64,000 bases of DNA from Flagellimonas meishanensis (GCF_019880545.1 NZ_JAINVW010000002.1:124001-188000); one strand, 5' to 3'. Positions 17,881 to 24,941 are shown, numbered from the stretch's first letter. Numbers and translations: made by a program. Notes: generated by a model from the letters alone, not told the origin.

Positions 17881-18242
17881 GTCATTCCGCACCTGATGCG
17901 GAATCCATCAACTGTACCAATCATGGGACAAATCATTCCAGTAAGGGTTTTCTTTTTCAACCAGATCAATTTTCCATTGTCTTTTCCATTTTTTGATTTG
18001 TTTTTCCCTTTTAATTGCATCACTAATATTTTGATGGGTTTCAAAATAAACCAATAATTTGAGTCCATACTTTTTGGTGAATCCTTCAATATTTCCGGTT
18101 TTATGTTCTAAAATCCTGCGTTCCAAATTATTCGTCACACCAATATATAAAGTCCCGTTACGCGTATTGGCCAAGATGTATACATAATATTGGTGTACGT
18201 TTTTATGCATTCTTTTTGGATTCCTGCTTTCGCAGGAATGAC
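17881..18242 (-). mobile_element. GIY-YIG-nuclease-encoding palindromic element between trpD and trpC
   Basis: 362-bp unit. Left end (+ strand) is GTCATTCCGCACCTGATGC followed by GGAATCC, with an 8-bp perfect stem ATTCCGCA/TGCGGAAT around CCTGA (17884-17904). Right end is GGATTCCTGCTTTCGCAG followed by GAATGAC, with an 8-bp perfect stem ATTCCTGC/GCAGGAAT around TTTC (18220-18239). The outermost GTCATTCC and GGAATGAC are reverse complements. One nuclease gene fills the interior, and its TGA stop abuts the left unit. Matching ends with a very short interior recur at 19260-19325, which suggests mobility. No target-site duplication is clear. Confidence 0.65.
17908..18210 (-). CDS. GIY-YIG endonuclease-domain protein
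   Basis: 100-aa stand-alone GIY-YIG nuclease of the UvrC-N/UPF0213-like group. The module begins 'YYVYILANTRNGTLYIGVTNNLERRILEHK', giving the GIY-equivalent 'VYI', the YIG-equivalent 'YIG' and the catalytic Arg; 'LVYFETHQNISDAIKREKQIKKWKR' contains the conserved Glu region. C-terminal 'NPYWNDLSHDW' is typical of this small family. The host operon reads in the same direction, so it is transcribed with trp, but it has no tryptophan role. Flanking palindromes (17881-17906 and 18218-18242) frame it closely. Hypothesis: it cuts at or mobilises these palindromes; a DNA-repair accessory is the alternative. Confidence 0.88.
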   Translation of the reverse strand: MHKNVHQYYVYILANTRNGTLYIGVTNNLERRILEHKTGNIEGFTKKYGLKLLVYFETHQNISDAIKREKQIKKWKRQWKIDLVEKENPYWNDLSHDWYS

Positions 18243-18254
18243 AAATTGATAAAC

Positions 18255-19250
18255 TTAGTTCTTACTCAGTTCCTGCAATTTTTTCAATGCCCCCAATCCC
18301 TTTCCGGCCAACAAAGATTCCTTGGCTTTTTCAAAACCTGCTTTTGGGGCTATCCCTTGCGCGGTTGCGATGGCCACGCCGGCATTGGCACAGACCACAT
18401 TGTTCTGGGCTTCGGTTCCCTTTCCCTGGAGAATGCTCATGAAAATCTGGGCGGACTCCGCAACATCGTCTCCGCCGGTAATTTGGACCTGGGAAATGCG
18501 CTCCACTCCAAAATCTTGTGGCGTCAATATTCCTTCCGAATTGTTGGAAATGGTCTTGGTATCCCCGGTCAATGAAATTTCATCATAACCATCCAAGGCA
18601 TGCAGTACGGTAAATTTTTTATCCGTATTCTGATAGAGGTAACCGTACATTCGGGCCAACTCCAAGTTGAACACGCCCACCATCTGGTTTTTTGGGAAGG
18701 CAGGGTTCACCATCGGCCCCAACATATTAAAGAAGGTCTTTACGGCCAGTTCTTTTCTGATTGGTCCCACATTTTTCATGGCGGGGTGGAACAGGGGGGC
18801 ATGCAGCACACAGATTCCCGCTTCATCAATGGATTTTTTCAAAAAATCGGCCTCGTTACTGAATCTTATGCCCAAAAATTCCATTACGTTGCTGCTACCG
18901 CATTTGGAGGAAACCCCATAATTACCATGCTTGGTCACCTTTATTCCCGCTCCGGCCGTTACAAAGGATGCCAAAGTGGAAATATTAAAAGTGTCCTTGC
19001 CATCTCCACCCGTTCCACAGAGGTCGATGGGGTCGTAATCGGATAAATCCACGGCCATGCAGAGTTCCAACAGCGCGTCACGGAATCCTTCCAGTTCTTC
19101 AATGGTGATGCTACGCATCATGTACACCGTAAGAAATGCCGCAATTTGGGAGGTGTTGTAATCACCTTTGGCAATGTTCACCAAAATCTGTTTGGCCTCT
19201 TCTTTTGGTAGAATTTCGTGATTGATCAGTTTATTTAATGTCTCTTTCAT
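18255..19250 (-). CDS. trpD: Anthranilate phosphoribosyltransferase
   Basis: Transfers phosphoribose from PRPP to anthranilate. 331 aa. The PRPP-binding signature is 'DLCGTGGDGKDTFNIST' near residue 78; 'KHGNYGVSSKCGSSNVMEFLG' and 'RKELAVKTFFNMLGPMVNP' hold the anthranilate and metal sites; 'HALDGYDEISLTGDT' follows. Single-function, not fused to TrpG. Between trpG (83-bp gap filled by a 66-bp palindrome) and the GIY-YIG element. Confidence 0.98.
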   Translation of the reverse strand: MKETLNKLINHEILPKEEAKQILVNIAKGDYNTSQIAAFLTVYMMRSITIEELEGFRDALLELCMAVDLSDYDPIDLCGTGGDGKDTFNISTLASFVTAGAGIKVTKHGNYGVSSKCGSSNVMEFLGIRFSNEADFLKKSIDEAGICVLHAPLFHPAMKNVGPIRKELAVKTFFNMLGPMVNPAFPKNQMVGVFNLELARMYGYLYQNTDKKFTVLHALDGYDEISLTGDTKTISNNSEGILTPQDFGVERISQVQITGGDDVAESAQIFMSILQGKGTEAQNNVVCANAGVAIATAQGIAPKAGFEKAKESLLAGKGLGALKKLQELSKN

Positions 19251-19259
19251 TTTTTCTTT

Positions 19260-19325
19260 GTCATTCCGCAGTTGATGCGGAATCTATTTTTGTTGATTAT
19301 GGATTCCTATTTTCACAGGAATGAC
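19260..19325. repeat. Short palindromic element (deletion-like derivative of the GIY-YIG element) between trpG and trpD
   Basis: 66 bp. The left unit GTCATTCCGCAGTTGATGC, followed by GGAATC, has the same perfect stem ATTCCGCA/TGCGGAAT (19263-19283) as the left end at 17881. The right unit GGATTCCTATTTTCACAG, followed by GAATGAC, matches the right end at 18218-18242 with three substitutions. Only about 16 nt separate the units, where the other copy holds a ~300-bp nuclease gene. Reads as a non-autonomous, REPIN-like copy. Confidence 0.75.
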
Positions 19326-19332
19326 ACGCGAT

Positions 19333-19899
19333 TCATTTTTCCAACCAATTTTTTAGCATTTGTTTTCCATCTGGTGTGAGTACGGATTCTGGGTGAAACT
19401 GAACGGCGGTCACGTCATAGGTTTTGTGCCTAAGCGACATGATCTGGCCATTTTCGTCCAAAGCCGTGGCTTCCAAAACTTCAGGGAGATCTTGGTGCAC
19501 CACCCAAGAATGGTATCTTCCCACTTGAAGTTTCTTGGGCAGTCCTTTATAAATAGTATCATCCTGGGTAATGGTAATGGTTGTTGCCACACCGTGATAG
19601 ACTTGGTCCAGGTTGACCAGGCTTCCGCCAAAGACCTCCCCAATGGCCTGTTGCCCCAAGCAGACCCCAAGTATCCGTTTGGTGGGAGCATATTTCTTGA
19701 TGATTTCCTTGAGCAGTCCCGCTTCATCTGGAATGCCGGGCCCAGGTGATAGTACTATCTCGTTAAAAGGTTCCACATCGTCCAGAGTCAATTGGTCGTT
19801 TCGTTTTACCGTGACCTCGCAATCCAAATCTTCCAGATAGTGCACCAAATTGTAGGTGAAGCTATCATAATTGTCGATCATTAATATCCTTCTTCCCAT
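19333..19899 (-). CDS. trpG: Anthranilate synthase component II (glutamine amidotransferase)
   Basis: Supplies ammonia from glutamine to TrpE. 188-aa class I amidotransferase. 'MIDNYDSFTYNLVHYL' N-terminus, 'LSPGPGIPDEAG' oxyanion strand, catalytic Cys in 'LGVCLGQQAIGEVFGG' near residue 80, and His-x-Glu in 'VQFHPESVLTP' near 170 complete the triad. Starts 2 bases after trpE ends, so stoichiometric coupling is expected. May also serve folate synthesis if no separate pabA exists; this cannot be judged here. Confidence 0.97.
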   Translation of the reverse strand: MGRRILMIDNYDSFTYNLVHYLEDLDCEVTVKRNDQLTLDDVEPFNEIVLSPGPGIPDEAGLLKEIIKKYAPTKRILGVCLGQQAIGEVFGGSLVNLDQVYHGVATTITITQDDTIYKGLPKKLQVGRYHSWVVHQDLPEVLEATALDENGQIMSLRHKTYDVTAVQFHPESVLTPDGKQMLKNWLEK

Positions 19900-19901
19900 G
19901 G

Positions 19902-21299
19902 CTATATTGTTTCGGCAATTTCCAAGGCTTTGTTCAATGCGCCCAATTTGTTGTAGGTTTCCTGTAATTCATCCTCCGGGCTCGAAGCGGCGACCAATCC
20001 CGCACCAGCTTGATAATGGAGTTCATGGTTTTTGCTCAAAAAGGTCCTGATCATGATGGCATGGTTGAAATTTCCCTTGAAATCCATAAAGCCAATCGCT
20101 CCGCCATAATAGGAACGGCTTGTTTTCTCGTACTTTTCGATAAGCTGCATGGCCATGTGTTTAGGGGCACCGCTCAATGTTCCCGCAGGGAAGGTGTCCG
20201 CCACAATTTTCATGGTGGTGCTGTCCTTTTTCTTTTGTCCGGTTACTTTGGAAACCAAATGGATGACATGGGAGAAATACTGTACCTCCCTATAAGTTTC
20301 CACATTCACCGCATTCCCATTGCGGCTGAGGTCGTTTCGGGCCAAATCCACCAACATCACATGCTCGCTGTTTTCCTTATCGTCCTCAGCAAGTTTTTTG
20401 GCCAATTCGGCATCTTTTTCATCGTTTCCGGTTCGCTTGTAGGTTCCGGCTATGGGATGGATCTCGGCTTTGCCATCCTTTACGATCAATTGGGCTTCAG
20501 GTGAGCTGCCGAATATTTTAAAGTTCCCATAATCAAAATAGAAAAGGTATGGGGAAGGATTAATGGAGCGCAATGCCCTGTATACGTTGAACTCATCACC
20601 CTTGAAGCCTTGTGAAAACCTTCGGGAGAGGACCAGTTGGAACACGTCGCCCCTTTGGCAATGTTTTTTGGCCAAGGCCACATGCTCCATATATTCTTCA
20701 TCTTTCAAATTGGATTTCGGTTCCCCTTCTTTTGAAAAATTATAGGACGCAAAGTTCCGGATGTTGAAAAGCTGTTCCAGTTCCTCCACATTGCTTTCAG
20801 AATTGTAACAATGTGCAAAGAGATAGGCCTCGTTCTTAAAGTGGTTGATGGCGATGATGTTTTGATATACCGCATAATAAATGTCCGGAATGTTGATGGA
20901 ATCCTCTTTTTTGGAAATCTCCACATCTTCAAAATAGCGAACGGCATCGTAGGCCATATAACCAAAAAGCCCATTGTAAATAAACTTGAAGCCGTTTTTT
21001 GTGACGGAAAACTTCTGTCCAAAACCATGGATAATTTCGGTAACATCGGTTTTTGGAGTTATGGCCATGACTTCTTTGGCCCCATCTGGAAATTTTTGGG
21101 TAATGGTGTCGTTTTCAATCTTGATGTACGCAATTGGATTGCAGCAGATATACGAAAAGCTGTTGTCGTTGGCATGGTAATCGCTACTTTCCAAAAGAAT
21201 GCTATTCGGGAATTTATCCCGAATTTTCAAATAGACACTTACCGGGGTGATGGTGTCCGCCAGTATTTTTTTAAAGTGCGTCTCTAAGGTATAACTCAT
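19902..21299 (-). CDS. trpE: Anthranilate synthase component I
   Basis: Makes anthranilate from chorismate with TrpG. 465 aa. The N-terminal 'NSILLESSDYHANDN' contains the LLES-type tryptophan-feedback site, so feedback inhibition is likely. The chorismate-binding half shows 'VFQLVLSRRFSQGFKGD', 'PSPYLFYFDYGNFKIFGSSPE', 'HPIAGTYKRTG', 'MLVDLARNDLSRN' and 'FPAGTLSGAPKHMAMQLI'. First structural gene of the operon; expression should depend on the leader peptide and terminator at 21316-21428. Confidence 0.97.
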   Translation of the reverse strand: MSYTLETHFKKILADTITPVSVYLKIRDKFPNSILLESSDYHANDNSFSYICCNPIAYIKIENDTITQKFPDGAKEVMAITPKTDVTEIIHGFGQKFSVTKNGFKFIYNGLFGYMAYDAVRYFEDVEISKKEDSINIPDIYYAVYQNIIAINHFKNEAYLFAHCYNSESNVEELEQLFNIRNFASYNFSKEGEPKSNLKDEEYMEHVALAKKHCQRGDVFQLVLSRRFSQGFKGDEFNVYRALRSINPSPYLFYFDYGNFKIFGSSPEAQLIVKDGKAEIHPIAGTYKRTGNDEKDAELAKKLAEDDKENSEHVMLVDLARNDLSRNGNAVNVETYREVQYFSHVIHLVSKVTGQKKKDSTTMKIVADTFPAGTLSGAPKHMAMQLIEKYEKTSRSYYGGAIGFMDFKGNFNHAIMIRTFLSKNHELHYQAGAGLVAASSPEDELQETYNKLGALNKALEIAETI

Positions 21300-21316
21300 C
21301 TCAAATTGTATAAATT

Positions 21317-21344
21317 AAAAAAGGCCTGTCGTGATGACAAGCCT
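21317..21344 (-). terminator. trp attenuator (leader intrinsic terminator)
   Basis: On the minus strand AGGCTTGTC (21344-21336), loop ATCAC, GACAGGCCT (21330-21322), then a run of T to 21317. The 9-bp stem has one G-T pair. It lies between the leader stop codon and trpE. An alternative 7-bp pairing joins GTCGTGA at 21378-21372 (end of leader ORF) to TCACGAC at 21334-21328 (loop plus 3' arm) and would prevent the hairpin: a natural antiterminator. Confidence 0.88.
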
Positions 21345-21371
21345 CTTATATGGTTATAATGGGGACTTAGC

Positions 21372-21428
21372 TCACGACGTTCGACGTAAGTTGGTCCACC
21401 ACCAAGTATTTACTGTTCTGTTCTTCAT
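21372..21428 (-). CDS. trpL: trp operon leader peptide
   Basis: 18-codon ORF reading MKNRTVNTWWWTNLRRTS, with three consecutive TGG Trp codons at positions 9-11. It starts a few bases from the predicted transcription start and ends 27 bases before the attenuator stem. Ribosome stalling at the Trp codons when charged tRNA-Trp is scarce would leave GTCGTGA free to form the antiterminator; reading through to the stop codon, which lies inside that segment, would release the terminator. The architecture equals classical E. coli trpL in a different phylum. Coding is judged by codon content and position, not by homology search. Confidence 0.85.
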   Translation of the reverse strand: MKNRTVNTWWWTNLRRTS

Positions 21429-21433
21429 TGCTC

Positions 21434-21464
21434 CAAATATAGAAAGGAATATTTAACCGGCAAA
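21434..21464 (-). promoter_or_regulatory. trp operon promoter
   Basis: On the minus strand TTTG (21464-21461), a 19-nt spacer, then TATATTTG (21441-21434): a full match to the Bacteroidota sigma-A (ABfr) consensus. The leader ATG begins 5 nt after the -7 element, so the leader mRNA is nearly leaderless. Confidence 0.88.
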
Positions 21465-21485
21465 CAAAGTTTTGTGCTAAAATTA

Positions 21486-21519
21486 AAAATCCCGCCCAAA
21501 ATGTTGAGGGCGGGATTTT
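21486..21519 (-). terminator. Terminator after yceI-like gene
   Basis: Perfect 12-bp inverted repeat (AAAATCCCGCCC at 21486-21497; GGGCGGGATTTT at 21508-21519) with a 10-nt loop; T-rich on the minus strand. It isolates the MarR-nitroreductase-YceI unit from the trp promoter just downstream. Confidence 0.88.
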
Positions 21520-21540
21520 CAAACACTAAACTCGGGCCGA

Positions 21541-22116
21541 TTACATCTGCAAGTCAACAACTAGGTCGAACTCATCATAAATGGTCTTGTCCCCAAGATT
21601 GTCAAAGAAACTTCCTGAGCCGTATCGCACATCATATTCGGAACGGTCCACTTTCAATGTAGCGGTGGCCTTGCTTCCATACACGGATACGTCAAAAGTC
21701 ACAGGTTTGGTTATCCCTTTAATGGTAAGGTCTCCGGTTACCTTGTAAGAGTTCTTTCCAGAAGCTTCAACATTGGTGAAAACCAATTTGGAAGTAGGAT
21801 GGGATGCCGTTGAAAAGAAATCATCAGAATTAAGGTGCCCATCCAGCTTATTTTTGTAATCTCCTTCCAGGTCAGTGGTGTTGATGGAGGCCATGTCCAC
21901 TACAAATTCTCCACCTACCAATTGGTCACCGTCAAATTCCAAGGCCCCTGACTTTAGGCTTACGGTACCGGTGTGCGAGCCGGTTACCTTATAGGCTTTC
22001 CAGGTTACGGTGCTCTCTTCGGTCTTTACTTCTTTGGTTTCCCTGTCAATAGGGTTTGCCATGGCAGAAATTCCAAATACAAGGGAAAGTGCTAAACTTA
22101 AATTTCTCTTTTTCAT
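21541..22116 (-). CDS. YceI family periplasmic protein
   Basis: 191 aa with a signal peptide (MKKRNLSLALSLVFGISAMA). The lipocalin-like YceI barrel binds isoprenoid or other lipidic ligands in characterised homologues. Visible landmarks: 'ESTVTWKAYKVTGSHTGTVSLKSG', 'VVDMASINTTDLEG', 'HLNSDDFFSTASHPTSKLVFT', 'VTGDLTIKGITKPVTFDVSV' and 'DRSEYDVRYGSGSFFDNLGDKTIYDEFDLVVDL'. Third gene of the MarR-nitroreductase-YceI unit, 33 bases after the nitroreductase. Physiological ligand unknown; regulation through the MarR repressor is inferred. Confidence 0.92.
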   Translation of the reverse strand: MKKRNLSLALSLVFGISAMANPIDRETKEVKTEESTVTWKAYKVTGSHTGTVSLKSGALEFDGDQLVGGEFVVDMASINTTDLEGDYKNKLDGHLNSDDFFSTASHPTSKLVFTNVEASGKNSYKVTGDLTIKGITKPVTFDVSVYGSKATATLKVDRSEYDVRYGSGSFFDNLGDKTIYDEFDLVVDLQM

Positions 22117-22149
22117 GATTTTGTGATTTTGTTTTAAAAGGTTTATGAT

Positions 22150-22782
22150 TTATATAATGGTAAATAGTTCTTCTTTTGATTTTCTTACTTTGGGCAGATG
22201 CTGTGTCTCATCCTCAGCGGATCGGTAACCCACAGCCAGCACAACGGCGGCATTTAGGTTTTTTTCGTTCAATCCCAAAATATCGTTGTATGCCTCAGCC
22301 TGGAAACCTTCCATGGGACAGGTGTCTATCTTAAGCTCAGCCGCCGCTTGCATGGTGTTGCTAAAGGCGATGTAAGCTTGTTTTGAGGTCCAATTTTGCT
22401 TGGTTTCCGAAGGGAGTTCCAAAAGCTTGGATTTCATGAAATCGGAATAACCTTTCAGTTTATCAACCGAAACTTTTCTCGTCGTTCCCACATTGTCCAG
22501 ATAGTCATCCACCAGTTCTTCCCCAAAATCGGTGAAGTTGGCAAATACCAGAACATGTGAAGCGTCGGTGACCTGATTTTGTCCCCAAGATGCAGGTTTC
22601 AATTTCTCTTTGATTTCCTGATCTGATACGACTATCACATGATAAGGCTGCAATCCGTAGGAAGAAGCGCTCAACCGTGTGGCTTCCAATAGGGTTTTTA
22701 AATCTTCATCCGACACTTTTTTGTTGCTGTCGAATTTTTTTGTGGCGTAGCGCCAGTTTCTATGTTCTAAAACACTGTTCAT
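22150..22782 (-). CDS. Nitroreductase family NAD(P)H-dependent oxidoreductase
   Basis: FMN-dependent reductase of the NfsB/FRase I type, 210 aa. N-terminal 'HRNWRYATKKFDSNKKVSDEDL' and 'EATRLSASSYGLQPYHVIVV' form the FMN phosphate and dimer surface; 'CPMEGFQAEAYNDILGL' and 'AVVLAVGYRSAEDETQHLPKVRKSKEELF' complete the FMN site. Probably reduces quinones or nitroaromatics. It begins 6 bases after the MarR gene stop, which suggests that the regulator senses a substrate of this enzyme. Confidence 0.93.
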   Translation of the reverse strand: MNSVLEHRNWRYATKKFDSNKKVSDEDLKTLLEATRLSASSYGLQPYHVIVVSDQEIKEKLKPASWGQNQVTDASHVLVFANFTDFGEELVDDYLDNVGTTRKVSVDKLKGYSDFMKSKLLELPSETKQNWTSKQAYIAFSNTMQAAAELKIDTCPMEGFQAEAYNDILGLNEKNLNAAVVLAVGYRSAEDETQHLPKVRKSKEELFTII

Positions 22783-22788
22783 TACAAT

Positions 22789-23235
22789 TCAAAATTTATC
22801 TAATAGTTGATTCAATTGTTCCAGTTCCTTATCGGTCAAGTTTTGGACGATATCCTTTTCGGCCTGCGTTACGGCTTTGTCCATCTCAATCAGGGCCTTT
22901 TTTCCCTGATCTGTGATTATGATCTCCACCTTCCTGCGATTGGAAGGACAGATTGTCCGGTGCACATAGCCCTTGGCCAAAAGTTTGTCCACCAAGCGCG
23001 TGGTATTGCTCATCTTGGTCACCATCCGTTCGTTGAGTGTGGAGAGGTTGGCCGGATTTCCCTTTTGGCCCCTGAGAATCCGCAGCACATTGAACTGTTG
23101 CAGGGAAACCTCAAAGGGTTTAAGGGCATTGCCGACAATTTCGTAGATTTTGTTGTGCACAAGACTAACATGAATCAGCGTCCTTGATTCCATGGGCATC
23201 TTTTTTGAAGTCTTGATTATTTCCTCTACATTCAT
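22789..23235 (-). CDS. MarR family transcriptional regulator
   Basis: 148-aa winged-helix repressor. 'SLQQFNVLRILRGQKGNPANLSTLNERM' is the approach to the recognition helix, 'SNTTRLVDKLLAKGYVHRTICPSNRRKVEIIITDQGKKAL' the recognition helix and wing with the usual Asp/Arg region altered to 'PSNRRK'. The frame is open from 23301, but that extension is encoded by AT-rich promoter DNA; ATG 23235 (MNVEEIIKT) is chosen. First gene of an operon with nitroreductase and YceI; a 12-bp palindrome in its own promoter suggests autoregulation. Confidence 0.9.
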   Translation of the reverse strand: MNVEEIIKTSKKMPMESRTLIHVSLVHNKIYEIVGNALKPFEVSLQQFNVLRILRGQKGNPANLSTLNERMVTKMSNTTRLVDKLLAKGYVHRTICPSNRRKVEIIITDQGKKALIEMDKAVTQAEKDIVQNLTDKELEQLNQLLDKF

Positions 23236-23248
23236 GTATAAACAATAA

Positions 23249-23265
23249 TTGTATATACAAATATA
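23249..23265 (-). promoter_or_regulatory. MarR-gene promoter with overlapping palindromic operator
   Basis: TATATTTG (minus strand, 23265-23258) is a perfect -7 element. The perfect 12-bp palindrome TTGTATATACAA (23249-23260) overlaps its downstream edge and the expected transcription start, and the outer GTATA/TATAC repeat (23236-23258) extends the symmetry. A repressor bound here would block initiation. Confidence 0.6.
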
Positions 23266-23368
23266 TAATTGCTTTTTTAATATGCGACATAGGGAAGCCA
23301 TAAACTTTTGTTAAAAAGAAAGTGAGGGGGAGCACATTATTTAATTTTAATCCAATAACTGGAACAAG

Positions 23369-23929
23369 ATGAGAGACTTTTCGGGATTCGTGCTGCTATC
23401 GCTTCTTTTCCTATTCGGATGTAACAGCAAGACCGCAGACAAAAAGGAATCCGACATCACCGAACAAAGCACCCATTTGGAAGCACCAATCCTTCTGAAT
23501 GACGGCACCTCCAAATTTCCGGTATATGATTTTACCAGTTTTGAACCGCTCTTGAACCGTGAGGATGACAAGACATACATCATCAACTTTTGGGCCACCT
23601 GGTGCAAACCCTGTATTGAGGAAATGCCCCATTTTGAACGTATAAATGCCGAGCAACAGGAAAATAACGTTGAGGTCATCCTGGTCAGTCTGGATATGCC
23701 AAGCATGTGGAAGACCCGCTTGGAACCCTATGTGGAAAGCAAGGGGATACAATCCAGGGTGGTCATATTGGACGACCCAAAGCAAAACGATTGGATTCCA
23801 AAAATATCGGAAGAATGGGGTGGGGGAATTCCCGCTACCTTAATATATAACAAAAACAAAAAGAGCTTCTACGAGCGTAGCTTCACCTACGACGAACTAA
23901 ATGCGGAACTGCAAAAATTTATAAATTGA
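23369..23929 (+). CDS. TlpA-like thioredoxin lipoprotein
   Basis: 186 aa. The N-terminus ends in 'LLFLFGCNSK', a lipobox, so it is anchored in the envelope. Thioredoxin-fold motif 'NFWATWCKPCIEEMPHFERI' near residue 70 carries the WCxPC redox pair; 'GGGIPATLIYNKNKKSFYE' has the cis-Pro loop. Likely a periplasmic thiol-disulfide reductant. It begins an operon with a second thioredoxin-like gene 7 bases downstream and diverges from the MarR unit. Confidence 0.9.
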   Translation: MRDFSGFVLLSLLFLFGCNSKTADKKESDITEQSTHLEAPILLNDGTSKFPVYDFTSFEPLLNREDDKTYIINFWATWCKPCIEEMPHFERINAEQQENNVEVILVSLDMPSMWKTRLEPYVESKGIQSRVVILDDPKQNDWIPKISEEWGGGIPATLIYNKNKKSFYERSFTYDELNAELQKFIN

Positions 23930-23936
23930 AGAAGGC

Positions 23937-24551
23937 ATGAAAACAATCAAAAACATAGGACTACTAGTTTTGTTGGTTGCCCTTGTGGCATTCTCGTCCG
24001 AAAAATTCAACTTGGATACAGGGTATGGTATCGGGGATGTGGCTGCGGATTTCTCCCTAAAGAATGTGGATGGGAACACAGTTTCGCTGGCTGATTATGA
24101 AGAAGCCAAAGGTTTTTTGGTGATTTTTACCTGCAATACCTGCCCCTATGCCGTGGCGTATGAGGATAGGATCATAGCGCTCGATGCCAAATACAAATCT
24201 TTGGGAGTTCCCGTGATTGCCGTCAATCCCAATAACCCTGCCGCCAAACCAGGCGACAGTTTTGAAAAAATGAAGGAAAGGGCAACCGAAAAAGGGTTTA
24301 CTTTTCCCTATCTACTTGATGAGGGCCAGAAGGTCTATCCACAGTATGGAGCAACCAAGACGCCCCATGTATACCTGTTGGAAAAGACAGATGAGGGCAA
24401 TATTGTTAGGTATATCGGGGCCATTGACGATAACTATCAAGATGCCTCCCAAGTGGATGAAAGATTTGTTGAAAATGCCGTGGATGCCATGTTGGTCGGT
24501 CGGGAAATTGAAGTGAAGACCACGCGGGCCATAGGGTGTGGAATAAAATAG
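23937..24551 (+). CDS. Exported thioredoxin/peroxiredoxin-like protein
   Basis: 204 aa with an N-terminal signal-like segment (NIGLLVLLVALVAFS). AhpC/TSA-like fold: 'GDVAADFSLKNVDGNTVSLADY', then 'GFLVIFTCNTCPYAVAYEDRI' with Cys-x-x-Cys-Pro, 'VPVIAVNPNNP' and 'YGATKTPHVYLL' with the cis-Pro. This CNTCP family is widespread in Bacteroidota and lacks an assigned substrate. Pairing with the upstream TlpA-like protein suggests a shared envelope redox task. A terminator follows at 24576. Confidence 0.87.
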   Translation: MKTIKNIGLLVLLVALVAFSSEKFNLDTGYGIGDVAADFSLKNVDGNTVSLADYEEAKGFLVIFTCNTCPYAVAYEDRIIALDAKYKSLGVPVIAVNPNNPAAKPGDSFEKMKERATEKGFTFPYLLDEGQKVYPQYGATKTPHVYLLEKTDEGNIVRYIGAIDDNYQDASQVDERFVENAVDAMLVGREIEVKTTRAIGCGIK

Positions 24552-24575
24552 GAACATCAAAAAATAAATGGGAAC

Positions 24576-24609
24576 AATCCGGAGGTAATGCTCCGGATTT
24601 TTATTTTTG
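24576..24609 (+). terminator. Terminator overlapping the next promoter
   Basis: AATCCGGAG (24576-24584) pairs perfectly with CTCCGGATT (24591-24599), followed by TTTATTTTT. The T-tract itself contains TATTTTTG (24602-24609), a TAnnTTTG -7 element placed 21 nt before the rhodanese ATG, so one stretch ends one transcript and may start the next. Confidence 0.8.
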
Positions 24610-24629
24610 TGGAATCAAAATTCAAGAAA

Positions 24630-24941
24630 ATGTCAGATTTGTCACAAGAAGAATGGGCGGAACAATTGGAAAACGACAACAACTCCTTCATTTTGGATGT
24701 CAGAACCCTAGAAGAGGTGGAGGAAGGTTATATCCCAGGTGCCACCAACATCGATATATATTTGGGACAGGAGTTTTTGGACGCCTTGGAAAAGCTAGAC
24801 AAGACCAAGAACTACTACGTCTATTGCAGATCTGGCAATCGCAGTGGGCAGGCCTGCGCCATTATGAACAGCATAGGTTTTGAAAACACCTACAATTTGG
24901 AGGGAGGCTTCATGAACTGGGAAGGTGAAATAGCGGAATAG
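24630..24941 (+). CDS. Rhodanese-like domain protein
   Basis: 103-aa single rhodanese domain, cytosolic, probably sulfur transfer from a thiol persulfide. Catalytic Cys lies in the loop 'YYVYCRSGNRSGQAC' near residue 68; 'FILDVRTLEEVEEGYIPGATNIDI' and 'YNLEGGFMNWEGE' are the family's other signatures. MSDLSQEEW at 24630 is the natural start; the 14-residue extension upstream falls within the terminator. Stand-alone gene with its own promoter candidate. Confidence 0.93.
   Translation: MSDLSQEEWAEQLENDNNSFILDVRTLEEVEEGYIPGATNIDIYLGQEFLDALEKLDKTKNYYVYCRSGNRSGQACAIMNSIGFENTYNLEGGFMNWEGEIAE

Noticed and set aside
17908..18210. Homing endonuclease of a group I intron
   Set aside because: The gene lies in a spacer and no intron core or split host gene is visible; the surrounding hairpins explain its borders better.
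24536..24883. 115-codon frame overlapping the rhodanese gene
   Set aside because: Out of frame with the rhodanese domain, Arg/Gly-rich and without family features.
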